Notes: a model not told the origin generated them from the sequence alone. Positions 1 to 6,044 are shown, counted from the stretch's first letter. The stretch: 8,230 bases of DNA from Acidimicrobiia bacterium (GCA_030598905.1 JAUVPA010000076.1:1-8230); one strand, 5' to 3'. Translations and numbers: made by a program.

Positions 1-762
1 AGAGGCCGCGCCGACTGTGTGGCCTACGCCGAGGAACACGGCATTCCCGTGCCCGTCACCGAAGAGATGCCCTACTCAATGGATGCCAACCTGCTGCACA
101 TCTCGTACGAGGGAGGCGTTCTCGAAGATCCGTGGACCGCTCCTCCGCCCGGCATGTTCAAAATGACAGCCGACCCCGAGGATGCTCCCAACGAACCCGA
201 AATCGTGACGATCGGCTATCACGAGGGTGTTCCCGTGAGCGTCAACGGTGTCAACATGGCGCCGGTCGATGTGCTGACGATTCTCAACGAGATCGGCGGG
301 CGCCATGGTGTCGGCCGCATCGACATCGTCGAGAATAGATTCGTGGGTATCAAGAGCCGCGGCGTCTACGAGACACCGGGGGGCACGATCCTGTACCACG
401 GACAACGTGCGGTGGAGTCGCTGACGCTCGATCGGGAGGTTGCCCACCTTCGCGACGATCTCTCGAACCGGTACGCGGAGATGGTCTACAACGGCTTCTG
501 GTTCAGCCCCGAGAGAGAGGCTGCCCAGGCCTTCATGGACGACGTGCAGAGTCGTGTCAGCGGCGAGGCCCGGTTGAAGCTCTACAAGGGCTCGGTCCAG
601 GTCGAGGGGCGGCGCTCGGACGCGTCGAGCCTCTACGACAAGGCCATAGCGACCTTCGAAGCCGACGATGTCTACGACCAGAGCGACGCCACCGGATTCA
701 TCAGGCTCCAGTCCTTGCGGCTACGGACCTTCGCCGAGAAGCGATTGGGTGAGGGTGAGTAG
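1..762 (+). CDS. argG: Argininosuccinate synthase, C-terminal part (gene runs off the left edge)
   Basis: Cytoplasmic enzyme that joins citrulline and aspartate with ATP to form argininosuccinate, the penultimate step of arginine synthesis. The frame is open from base 1, so the true start lies outside the window; the GTG at 19 is an internal valine. About 253 residues are visible, roughly the last 60% of a family protein near 400 residues. Recognisable blocks are AYAEEHGIPVPVT, LLHISYEGGVLEDPW, GRHGVGRIDIVENRFVGIKS and ETPGGTIL, which belong to the synthetase domain and C-terminal helix of ArgG; the N-terminal ATP-binding P-loop is not in view. The stop TAG at 760-762 lies inside the start region of argH, so the two are probably co-transcribed and translationally coupled. 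The identification is very secure. Confidence 0.97.
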   Translation, partial: RGRADCVAYAEEHGIPVPVTEEMPYSMDANLLHISYEGGVLEDPWTAPPPGMFKMTADPEDAPNEPEIVTIGYHEGVPVSVNGVNMAPVDVLTILNEIGGRHGVGRIDIVENRFVGIKSRGVYETPGGTILYHGQRAVESLTLDREVAHLRDDLSNRYAEMVYNGFWFSPEREAAQAFMDDVQSRVSGEARLKLYKGSVQVEGRRSDASSLYDKAIATFEADDVYDQSDATGFIRLQSLRLRTFAEKRLGEGE

Positions 763-2128
763 CGAGCGCCCGGGATCCGCCCCCTTGTGGTCGGGGAGGT
801 TCTCGTCCGACCCGTCGGCCATCCTGTGGAACTACACGGTCGAACATGCCGACCGGCGCCTGCTCGCCGACGACGTCGAGGGTTCCATGGCTCACGTCAC
901 GATGCTCGGCGAGGTGGGGCTCGTCGACGACGGCGAATTGGCTGAGTTGAAGGACGGGTTGGAGACCATCCTCGCCGAATCCATCGCCGGTGACTTCTCG
1001 TGGGAGGACACCGACGAGGACGTTCACAGCGCGGTCGAGCGGCGCCTGTACGAACTGATCGGGGAGGCCGCGGGGAAGCTGCACACGGGGCGGTCCCGCA
1101 ACGATCAGGTCGCTCTCGATTTGTGTCTCTACTTGCGTCGGTCTGCGACCAAGCGGGCCGGTGAGCTGAGAGCACTGGCCGCCATGCTGGCCGATCGTGC
1201 CGACGACCTCGCCGACCTGGTTGTTGTCACCTACACACATCTGCAGCAGGCTCAACCGGTGTCGTTCGGTCACCATCTGATGGCATACGCCTGGATGGTC
1301 ATGCGTGACGCCGCGCGGTTCGACGATCTCCATCGACGAGCGAACGTTTCGCCGCTCGGTGCAGGCGCATCGGCTGGAAGCTCGTTGCCGCTGCGTCCCG
1401 AGGCGACCGCCGAGCACCTCGGATTCGAGGCCGTCTTCGACAACTCGATGGACGCCGTCGGGAGCCGCGACGTCGCCGCCGAGTTCGCCTTCGTGTCGGC
1501 TCAGGCGATGATCCACCTATCGAGACTGTCAGAGGATCTGATTCTGTGGAGCAGCACGGAGTTCGGATGGGTGACGTTCAGCGACGAGCTGACGACCGGG
1601 TCGTCTGCCTTGCCGCAGAAGAAAAACCCGGACATCGCCGAGTTGGTGCGGGGCCGATCGGCCGCCGTGGCCGGTGACGTGGCGACGCTGCTCGCACTGC
1701 AGAAGGGCCTGCCGCTGACCTACAACCGGGACTTGCAAGAGGACAAGCGCGCCGTGTTCCACGCCGACGATGTGCTCGAGGGGTCCATCGTCGCATTGGG
1801 CGCGTTGGTGGCGACGGCGGACTTCCATCCACCGCCGCCCGGCCCCTGGATCGGGGCTCTCGATCTCGCTGAGATCCTCGTCGAGCGGGGTATTCCGTTC
1901 CGCCGGGCTCACGAAGCCGTCGGAGCTCTTGTGGCACGTCTGGACGCCGCAGATCGAACACTCGCCGACGTGACCTCGGACGAGTTGGTCGCCGCTCACC
2001 CACAGTTCGTCGCAGACGACATCGACGCTGTCGATCCACGGCAATCCATCGCCGGCCGACAAACTCCCGGCGGCGGTTCCCCGGATTCGGTCCGAGCTCA
2101 GGTCGGAAAACTCCGTGAGATGCTCTAG
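749..2128 (+). CDS. argH: Argininosuccinate lyase
   Basis: Cleaves argininosuccinate to arginine and fumarate, the last step of arginine synthesis; a cytoplasmic homotetramer of the fumarase/aspartase superfamily. Family blocks in order: LWSGRFSSDPS and DRRLLADDVEGSMAH at the N-terminus, GKLHTGRSRNDQVALD, TYTHLQQAQPVSFGHH with the acid/base histidine, NSMDAVGSRD, the signature loop GSSALPQKKNPD with the catalytic serine, and GLPLTYNRDLQEDK. The start is uncertain. The frame is open back to 668, but homology begins near 788, so GTG 749 or GTG 755 is likely. I chose 749 because GAGAAG (736-741) lies 7 bases before it; 755 would remove two residues. At 459 residues the length is normal. It overlaps argG by 14 bases (8 if 755), which fits an argGH operon. 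Confidence 0.95.
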   Translation: MRVSSERPGSAPLWSGRFSSDPSAILWNYTVEHADRRLLADDVEGSMAHVTMLGEVGLVDDGELAELKDGLETILAESIAGDFSWEDTDEDVHSAVERRLYELIGEAAGKLHTGRSRNDQVALDLCLYLRRSATKRAGELRALAAMLADRADDLADLVVVTYTHLQQAQPVSFGHHLMAYAWMVMRDAARFDDLHRRANVSPLGAGASAGSSLPLRPEATAEHLGFEAVFDNSMDAVGSRDVAAEFAFVSAQAMIHLSRLSEDLILWSSTEFGWVTFSDELTTGSSALPQKKNPDIAELVRGRSAAVAGDVATLLALQKGLPLTYNRDLQEDKRAVFHADDVLEGSIVALGALVATADFHPPPPGPWIGALDLAEILVERGIPFRRAHEAVGALVARLDAADRTLADVTSDELVAAHPQFVADDIDAVDPRQSIAGRQTPGGGSPDSVRAQVGKLREML

Positions 2129-2163
2129 TCGTTCATGCGTAACCAGCCGGCGTATATCGCCGA

Positions 2164-2179
2164 GTTCTTACGCAAGAAC
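2164..2179. repeat. 15-base palindromic element, copy 1 (after argH)
   Basis: GTTCTTACGCAAGAAC lies 36 bases after the argH stop. It is an inverted repeat: GTTCTT and AAGAAC pair around an ACGC loop. The core TTCTTACGCAAGAAC recurs exactly, in the same orientation, at 8171-8185 after nfo. Just before it, a CGGCG/CGCCG hairpin (2148-2162, TATAT loop) and a longer-range pair TGCGTAA (2136-2142) with TTACGCA (2168-2174) allow alternative folds. The role is unknown. A terminator or 3'-end mRNA element, or a protein-binding or dispersed repeat, are all possible. Confidence 0.7.
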
Positions 2180-2190
2180 GTTTGGTTGTC

Positions 2191-2376
2191 TCACCAGGGG
2201 CGGCTGAGGACTCCGCTGAGGAGCACGGACACCAGGATCCCGATCGGGAAGGTGCCCCAATAGGACAACTCGAGGCCGACGTTGCCGAGGAACAACATCA
2301 GCAGCCAGGTAGCCGGGAACGTGAAGATCAGGAACGCAATGGCGGCGAAGAGCAACGCCTTGAGGAAGTCTCCCAC
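2191..2376 (-). CDS. Small two-TM membrane protein, unknown function
   Basis: A 61-residue hydrophobic protein of no family I recognise. Two membrane segments are evident: about residues 5-31 (alanine, leucine and phenylalanine rich, interrupted by a proline near 21) and about 38-57, separated by a short GNVGLELSYWG turn. It ends in SRPW. The GTG start at 2376 is well supported: a perfect AAGGAG (plus-strand 2382-2387) sits 5 bases upstream, the best Shine-Dalgarno site in this window. The gene converges on argH and diverges from the Nudix gene, with 62 bases shared with the latter. Coding is supported by the ribosome site and clean membrane pattern rather than by homology. A holin, a small transporter subunit or a stress peptide cannot be distinguished. 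Confidence 0.75.
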   Translation of the reverse strand: MGDFLKALLFAAIAFLIFTFPATWLLMLFLGNVGLELSYWGTFPIGILVSVLLSGVLSRPW

Positions 2377-2426
2377 GTCATCTCCTTGCTCGGTTGGCGA
2401 TGACGGTAACCGATGGGCCGCTGCCC

Positions 2427-2432
2427 TAGCGT
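2427..2432 (+). promoter_or_regulatory. -10 element of a probable leaderless Nudix promoter
   Basis: TAGCGT fits the actinobacterial TANNNT -10 pattern and ends 6 bases before the GTG start at 2439, where transcription would be expected to begin. No Shine-Dalgarno sequence precedes that start. No clear -35 hexamer is seen. Confidence 0.45.
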
Positions 2433-2438
2433 GTTCTC

Positions 2439-2855
2439 GTGCCCGACTACGTTCACGTCGCCGAGACTCTCGTGCCCCATCCCGAGACGGGTGACGTCCT
2501 CATCGTGCGCAACCCCTCGACATGGAGCTTTCCTGCAGGAAAGGTGGAGCCGGGTGAGACATTCCGCGAGGCGGCCGTCAGAGAGACCCTCGAAGAGACT
2601 TCGGTCACCGTTCGACCGCTGGGGATTCTCCTTGTAACCGAGCGCCATCCTTTCGAGGCGAAGCACGACCTCTTCATCACCTTCGCGGCCGAATACATCG
2701 GGGGCGAACCTGATCCGAGTGGTGACGACGGTGTGAGCGAGGCGCTCTGGGTGCCCCCCTCGCGGGCGGACGATCTCGTCGACTTTCTGCCCCTTCCGGT
2801 CGCCGATCTCCTCGCGGCTTTCCCTGGCGTCATGTACGAGATCGCGTCGTGGTGA
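2439..2855 (+). CDS. Nudix hydrolase
   Basis: A 138-residue single-domain Nudix protein expected to hydrolyse a nucleoside diphosphate linked to another group, using a divalent metal in the cytoplasm. The Nudix box spans residues 34-56 (GKVEPGET, then REAAVRETLEETSV). The metal-binding glutamates are intact (REx2EE at 48-53, E40 upstream). Two positions depart from the GX5EX7REUXEEXGU consensus: the hydrophobic residue after RE is Thr50 and the final glycine is Ser55. The strand before the box (VLIVRNPSTWSFPAGK) is typical. Substrate cannot be told; the overall look is that of the MutT-like/ADP-ribose and NTP pyrophosphohydrolase group. GTG 2439 has no Shine-Dalgarno site but lies at leaderless distance from TAGCGT. 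The cupin gene begins 21 bases downstream and may be read through. Confidence 0.9.
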   Translation: MPDYVHVAETLVPHPETGDVLIVRNPSTWSFPAGKVEPGETFREAAVRETLEETSVTVRPLGILLVTERHPFEAKHDLFITFAAEYIGGEPDPSGDDGVSEALWVPPSRADDLVDFLPLPVADLLAAFPGVMYEIASW

Positions 2856-2863
2856 CACCGCTA

Positions 2864-2869
2864 TACCAT
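2864..2869 (+). promoter_or_regulatory. -10 element of a probable leaderless cupin promoter
   Basis: TACCAT, within TATACCATT, ends 7 bases before the ATG at 2877 and fits TANNNT. There is no Shine-Dalgarno sequence in the 21-base gap after the Nudix stop, so an own leaderless transcript is plausible besides read-through. No clear -35 is seen. Confidence 0.45.
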
Positions 2870-2876
2870 TCCGCTC

Positions 2877-3218
2877 ATGGATCTCAAGAGGCGCAGCGAG
2901 GCAGACCCGTTCGAGTACGCAGAGTTCACCCTCCGCGAACTCACGCCCGAGCCGTTCACTCAGGGTTCGATCGCCGAGGTCGTGGTTCCCGTCGGATCGG
3001 ACCGGCCCACTCGGGTCAACGAGAAGATCCACAGGATCTACGTCTGTCTGGCGGGTGAGATCGAGTTTCGCGTCGAAGGCAACGTCTTTCGGATCGCCCC
3101 AGGAGATGTCTTGCACGTCGACACCGGTGAGGAATACGGATTCCACAACGGTGGCTACGAAGAAGGCCGCCTCATCCTGATCCGGATTCCCGGTCCTGCA
3201 ATTCCGGAAAGAGTCTGA
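2877..3218 (+). CDS. Small cupin-fold protein
   Basis: A 113-residue protein with one cupin beta-barrel domain. Visible signs are a conserved-type stretch EKIHRIYVCLAGEIEFRVEG (about 49-68), followed by FRIAPGDVLHVDTGEEYGFHNGG (71-93), matching the two cupin motifs in order. Motif 1 keeps one histidine (His52) and Glu61 but lacks the usual HXH pair; motif 2 supplies His80 and His90. Metal binding may therefore be altered or absent. Such stand-alone cupins may be small sugar or amino-acid modifying enzymes, ligand sensors or storage-like folds; none can be chosen here. It follows the Nudix gene by 21 bases on the same strand and converges on the hemolysin III gene with only 10 bases between the stops and no obvious terminator. 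Confidence 0.85.
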   Translation: MDLKRRSEADPFEYAEFTLRELTPEPFTQGSIAEVVVPVGSDRPTRVNEKIHRIYVCLAGEIEFRVEGNVFRIAPGDVLHVDTGEEYGFHNGGYEEGRLILIRIPGPAIPERV

Positions 3219-3228
3219 AACAGCCGAG

Positions 3229-3891
3229 TCAGGCCTTGGGAATCACGTAGCGGGCCAACACCACAAAATGGGTGACCGTCGCCATCACGACCATGATGTG
3301 GAACACCTCGTGGTACGAAAAGACCCGGGGCCACAACTTCGGCCGATTCGTCACCATGAACACCATTCCGACCGTGTACAGCGCGCCGCCAAGCACGACC
3401 ATCCCGAACGGGAACCAGCCGAGGGTCGATATGAACGGCCAGACGAGGAGAACGCCGAGCCAGCCCAGGGTGGTGGAGAGGGCAACCGAAAAAGCCTGCT
3501 GATTGCCGCGGTGGAAGAGCTGCCGCACGACCCCAAACGTGACGATGCCCCAGGCGACGCCGAGGGCGACCCAACTCCATGGTGGGTCGAGGACGACGAG
3601 TAATGCCGGGGTATACGTTCCCGCAATGAGCACGTAGATCATCGAATGGTCTATGCGCTGCATACGCACTTTCCACGCTTCTGACCACAGGATCGAGTGG
3701 TACAGCGAGGACGTGACGTACAGCCCAATGGCGGAGACGACAAAAACCGCCACGGCGACTCGCATGGGCAACGTCGGCACATGGATGATGAGGACGAAAC
3801 CGGCGATCAGCGCGACAAATGCAGCAGCGCCGTGGAGGAAACCACGTACGGGATTCTGCATGCGACCCAGGGACCAGCGGTCGACCTTCAT
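3229..3891 (-). CDS. Hemolysin III / PAQR family membrane protein
   Basis: Integral membrane protein of about 220 residues with seven predicted hydrophobic segments, in the YqfA/HlyIII branch of the PAQR family. Family motifs are present: SSLYHS in the second segment region, RIDHSMIYVLIAGTYTP in the middle, and YHEVFHIMVV near the C-terminus; the conserved histidines are those proposed to bind zinc for hydrolase activity. The old 'hemolysin' name rests on one heterologous assay; a lipid or membrane-homeostasis role is more likely. ATG 3891 is chosen because TACGCT ends 8 bases upstream; ATG 3861 (MQNPVRG) would remove 10 residues. Neither has a Shine-Dalgarno site, and a further upstream reading frame extends to 4041 through the preceding gene. 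Proximity to the divergent Z-isoprenyl synthase recalls Rv1085c-Rv1086 in Mycobacterium tuberculosis. Confidence 0.93.
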   Translation of the reverse strand: MKVDRWSLGRMQNPVRGFLHGAAAFVALIAGFVLIIHVPTLPMRVAVAVFVVSAIGLYVTSSLYHSILWSEAWKVRMQRIDHSMIYVLIAGTYTPALLVVLDPPWSWVALGVAWGIVTFGVVRQLFHRGNQQAFSVALSTTLGWLGVLLVWPFISTLGWFPFGMVVLGGALYTVGMVFMVTNRPKLWPRVFSYHEVFHIMVVMATVTHFVVLARYVIPKA

Positions 3892-3899
3892 ATCGGTCG

Positions 3900-3905
3900 A
3901 GCGTA
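3900..3905 (-). promoter_or_regulatory. -10 element of a probable leaderless hemolysin III promoter
   Basis: On the minus strand TACGCT ends 8 bases before the ATG at 3891. The sequence TACGCTCGACCG resembles the histidine phosphatase promoter (TACCCTCGACCG). It lies in the end region of the upstream gene, so co-transcription is also possible. Confidence 0.35.
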
Positions 3906-3913
3906 CCGCGGCT

Positions 3914-4312
3914 TTACGAAGAGCGTATCTGCTTGATTCCTCCGCGCTTGAGAGCTGCCGCGGGGACGCCGGCCTCGCGCCACGCGGTGTACGAGATGCC
4001 CTTGCGTTTTGAGTACGACTTCGCATAAGCGACGAACCCATCCTCGAGTGAGGACATATCGGCAGCTGCCTCGGATTGCTCGAGGGCCGCGGCGAGGTCG
4101 ATGCGCTTCTGGATCAGTCCCACACGTTGCAGTAGATCGGCCTCGGCGTCGATGCGCCGATCGAGGGACTGAATTCGGGTACGTAAGCCTTCGGCCGTGA
4201 TCGGTCGACCGCGCCTCTTCGGAAGAGTGGCGGCCTCCAAATACGCTTTGATCGCTTTTGCCTCCCGACGGCCTTGGGCGAGGGCTTCTTTGTGTTCTTG
4301 TGTCATCGCCAT
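3914..4312 (-). CDS. Uncharacterised basic protein with AT-hook-like motif
   Basis: A 132-residue protein without a family I can name, though I believe similar hypothetical proteins occur in other actinobacteria. The N-terminus is a charged helix (EHKEALAQGRREAKAIKAYLEA). PKRRGRPITAE at 31-41 contains an RGRP core like an AT-hook, the minor-groove DNA-binding motif. Residues about 42-85 form a charged, heptad-like helix suited to a coiled coil. The end, KGISYTAWREAGVPAAALKRGGI, reads like a small DNA-binding or helix-turn-helix tail. A nucleoid-associated or regulatory role is my inference. The start ATG 4312 is chosen because GAAGGGA lies 8 bases upstream (plus-strand 4321-4327); the frame stays open to 4372, and ATG 4306 is an alternative. 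It precedes the hemolysin III gene by 22 bases, so an operon is likely. Confidence 0.82.
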   Translation of the reverse strand: MAMTQEHKEALAQGRREAKAIKAYLEAATLPKRRGRPITAEGLRTRIQSLDRRIDAEADLLQRVGLIQKRIDLAAALEQSEAAADMSSLEDGFVAYAKSYSKRKGISYTAWREAGVPAAALKRGGIKQIRSS

Positions 4313-4341
4313 CTTTTGTGTCCCTTCGTATCGCCGTATAG

Positions 4342-4347
4342 ACGCTA
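4342..4347 (-). promoter_or_regulatory. Candidate -10 element for the AT-hook-like protein gene
   Basis: TAGCGT on the minus strand would place the transcript start near 4335, giving a leader of about 20 bases that carries the Shine-Dalgarno GAAGGGA. It overlaps a short inverted repeat (CGCT 4343-4346 with AGCG 4352-4355, flanked by TATCGC 4329-4334 and GCGATA 4353-4358). This sits in the 143-bp divergent gap before uppS. No -35 is evident. Confidence 0.3.
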
Positions 4348-4455
4348 ATGGAGCGATAGGGCCGATATCCATTTGGCCGGTGGGGAGTCTGCTGAGCGGG
4401 CTCCTAGAGAGATTCGCGGCCTTTTCGAGGGACCCGTCGTACGATGGGGATCGCG

Positions 4456-5238
4456 ATGAACATCAAGGCAGCACTGACACGCCCGCTGTACCGCATCTAC
4501 GAGGAGCGCTTGGCGGCGTCGCTCGACCGTGGCCGACTGCCAGGACACATTGGTGTCATTCACGACGGCCACAGGCGCTACGCCAGAGCCGAGCGACTCC
4601 CCGACTACGCGTCTTCGTATCGGGTCGGCATGGACAAGTTCATCGAATTCCTCGGCTGGACCGAGGCGCTCGAGATCGAAGCGGTTACGTGCTGGCTGCT
4701 GTCCAAGGAAAACCTCTCCCGGCCCTCCGAGGAACTCGAGCCCTACTACGAAGTGCTCGTCGAGCTTTTCGAGCGTTTGCCGCAGGCCCTCGACGGCCAT
4801 GACGCAAGCGTCCGTTTCATCGGAAGCCTCGATCTTCTCCCCGCCGATCTGGTCGCGGCGGCGAAGCGTCTCGAGGAGCGTTGTTCTGCGGGCTCACGCC
4901 GCATCACCATTGCTCTGGCCTACGGAGGCCGACAGGAGATCGTCGACGCCGTCCGCGACCTCGTCGCGGACCTCGCAGCAGGGACCGACGACGTCGCGGA
5001 AATCGCGGCTGGCATCGATGTCGAAGGCATCGCCGACAATCTCTACACCTCTGACCTTCCGGATCCCGACTTGGTCGTCCGCACGTCCGGTGAGGCCAGG
5101 CTGTCCGGCTTTCTTCTCTGGCAGTCGGCCTATGCCGAGTATCTCTTCGTCGACGTGTACTGGCCTGCTTTCCGGCGTGTCGACTTTCTCAGAGCGATGC
5201 GTGATTACACGAGCCGCAACCGCCGATTCGGGCTCTGA
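4456..5238 (+). CDS. Short-chain Z-isoprenyl diphosphate synthase (UppS family)
   Basis: Condenses isopentenyl diphosphate with an allylic diphosphate in cis. The 260-residue protein reads most like the mycobacterial (2Z,6E)-farnesyl diphosphate synthase Rv1086, which starts the decaprenyl phosphate pathway; full-length undecaprenyl synthase is the alternative. Landmarks: RPLYRIYEERL at 9-19, HIGVIHDGHRRYAR at 31-44 with catalytic Asp37, CWLLSKENLSRP, the YGGRQEIVDAVRDL block, NLYTSDLPDPDLVVRTSGE, and LSGFLLWQSAYAEYLF. The usual DGN motif reads DGH (His39) and the following Trp is Tyr. ATG 4456 has GGGGA a few bases upstream; ATG 4444 would add four residues. TACGAT (4440-4445) is a possible -10 but lies 10 bases away. 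The gene diverges from the AT-hook and hemolysin III pair and converges on the truncated hydrolase and histidine phosphatase. Confidence 0.93.
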   Translation: MNIKAALTRPLYRIYEERLAASLDRGRLPGHIGVIHDGHRRYARAERLPDYASSYRVGMDKFIEFLGWTEALEIEAVTCWLLSKENLSRPSEELEPYYEVLVELFERLPQALDGHDASVRFIGSLDLLPADLVAAAKRLEERCSAGSRRITIALAYGGRQEIVDAVRDLVADLAAGTDDVAEIAAGIDVEGIADNLYTSDLPDPDLVVRTSGEARLSGFLLWQSAYAEYLFVDVYWPAFRRVDFLRAMRDYTSRNRRFGL

Positions 5239-5354
5239 CGAACCGTTACAGGTCGGTCAGATTGATCGGCCCACATCCAGGCGTCGGCGATACCGGCGTG
5301 TATGAGTGCGACCGGGTGGCCTTCGCCCTCAGCGGTCCAAGCGAGGTCGGTCAT
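5205..5354 (-). pseudogene. Truncated N-terminus of an alpha/beta hydrolase
   Basis: From ATG 5354 the minus strand encodes MTDLAWTAEGEGHPVALIH, then AGIADAWMWADQ, which looks like the first strand and oxyanion-loop region (HAG, then a D-x-x-M/W pattern) of actinobacterial alpha/beta hydrolases. The likeness ends at residue 31 (5262). The frame then continues for 18 unrelated residues, largely antisense to the 3' end of uppS, and stops at 5205. No nucleophile elbow, acid or catalytic histidine exists, so it cannot be an active hydrolase. Its ATG overlaps the histidine phosphatase stop as ATGA, so the ancestral gene was probably the next gene of that operon and lost its body, probably by a deletion joining it to uppS. 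A translated 49-residue stub is possible. Confidence 0.6.
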
Positions 5355-6031
5355 CGGGTTCGCACCTCGTGGGGCAGGTGTTCCCGATCGTTGAACGTCC
5401 GCAGTGAGAAGACGTGAGATCCGGCGAGGGGGATCGCTCTGACACGAGCGAACGATGCGTGATAGAGGATGAACCGCTCCCACTCCCACGGTGCCGGATC
5501 AACGTCGAGCAGGTACGTGAGCGCAACGGCGTTGGTCCCCCCGTGGGCAACGATGGCCAGGCAAGTGTCCTCAGCTGCGACGTTCCACAGATGTTTCTTG
5601 TTGGGGTCGGGGGTGATGCCGCGCTCAGCAAGCAGCGTCTCCATGGCGGTCGTGACGCGTTCGTGGAACGCTCGAAAGGACTCGCCTCCCGGCATACCGT
5701 CCCACCAGTCCTCGGGGCTGCGGTGTATACCCTCGGCGAAGAGGCGTTGAACCGTTTCCTCGAGTTCACCGGACCAGTCGGGAAACTGGATCTCCAGTAG
5801 GGCATCGACGGTGTTGACGTCCAGCCCGGTGGCTGCGGCGATGGGCACAGCCGTCTCTTGAGCCCGGTGCGCAGGCGAAACCAGGAGCTCGGTCGGTCGA
5901 TGGTCGACGACCAGCCGGTCGGCGGCGAGGTGGGCTTGCCGGGCCCCCAACTCGGTGAGATGCGGGTTGGTTTGGCTCCACCCGTCCACGCTCCAGGCCG
6001 GCTGACCGTGCCGAATGAAGATCAACTCCAT
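5351..6031 (-). CDS. Histidine phosphatase superfamily protein (phosphoglycerate mutase-like)
   Basis: A 226-residue cytoplasmic protein of the histidine phosphatase branch that contains cofactor-dependent phosphoglycerate mutase, cobalamin phosphatase CobC and broad phosphatases. The RHG motif is at 7-9 (FIRHGQPAW), with His8 the residue that becomes phosphorylated. SPAHRAQET supplies the conserved arginine, LLEIQFPDWSGE the middle acidic loop, and AHGGTN the second catalytic histidine at about 163. Substrate is unclear: the glycolytic enzyme's signature is absent, so a general phosphatase is more likely. ATG 6031 is chosen because the RHG motif follows at the usual distance and TACCCT ends 7 bases upstream; GTG 6049 would add six residues but has no ribosome site. 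Its stop overlaps the start of the truncated alpha/beta hydrolase. Confidence 0.92.
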   Translation of the reverse strand: MELIFIRHGQPAWSVDGWSQTNPHLTELGARQAHLAADRLVVDHRPTELLVSPAHRAQETAVPIAAATGLDVNTVDALLEIQFPDWSGELEETVQRLFAEGIHRSPEDWWDGMPGGESFRAFHERVTTAMETLLAERGITPDPNKKHLWNVAAEDTCLAIVAHGGTNAVALTYLLDVDPAPWEWERFILYHASFARVRAIPLAGSHVFSLRTFNDREHLPHEVRTR

Positions 6032-6038
6032 CCGGTCG

Positions 6039-6044
6039 AGGGTA
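6039..6044 (-). promoter_or_regulatory. -10 element of a probable leaderless histidine phosphatase promoter
   Basis: TACCCT on the minus strand ends 7 bases (CGACCGG) before ATG 6031. It fits TANNNT, and there is no Shine-Dalgarno sequence. It is nearly identical to the hemolysin III promoter over TAC(C/G)CTCGACCG. No -35 is obvious. Confidence 0.45.

Noticed and set aside
668..748. Upstream start for argH
   Set aside because: The first 27 codons lie inside argG and do not match the ArgH N-terminus; homology begins later, near LWSGRF.
701..1516. Long minus-strand open frame opposite argH
   Set aside because: ArgH motifs on the plus strand are unmistakable, and the antisense translation resembles no protein.
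2164..2179. LexA (SOS) box reading of the 15-base palindrome, given its position near the repair gene nfo
   Set aside because: The actinobacterial SOS box is GAAC-N4-GTTC-like; here the arms are GTTCTT and AAGAAC in the opposite sense, and both copies lie after genes rather than before them.
2328..3146. Long minus-strand open frame of 272 codons antisense to the Nudix and cupin genes
   Set aside because: Its translation is rich in Arg, Asp and Gly without motifs, while the plus strand encodes clear Nudix and cupin domains; it is a GC-rich shadow frame.
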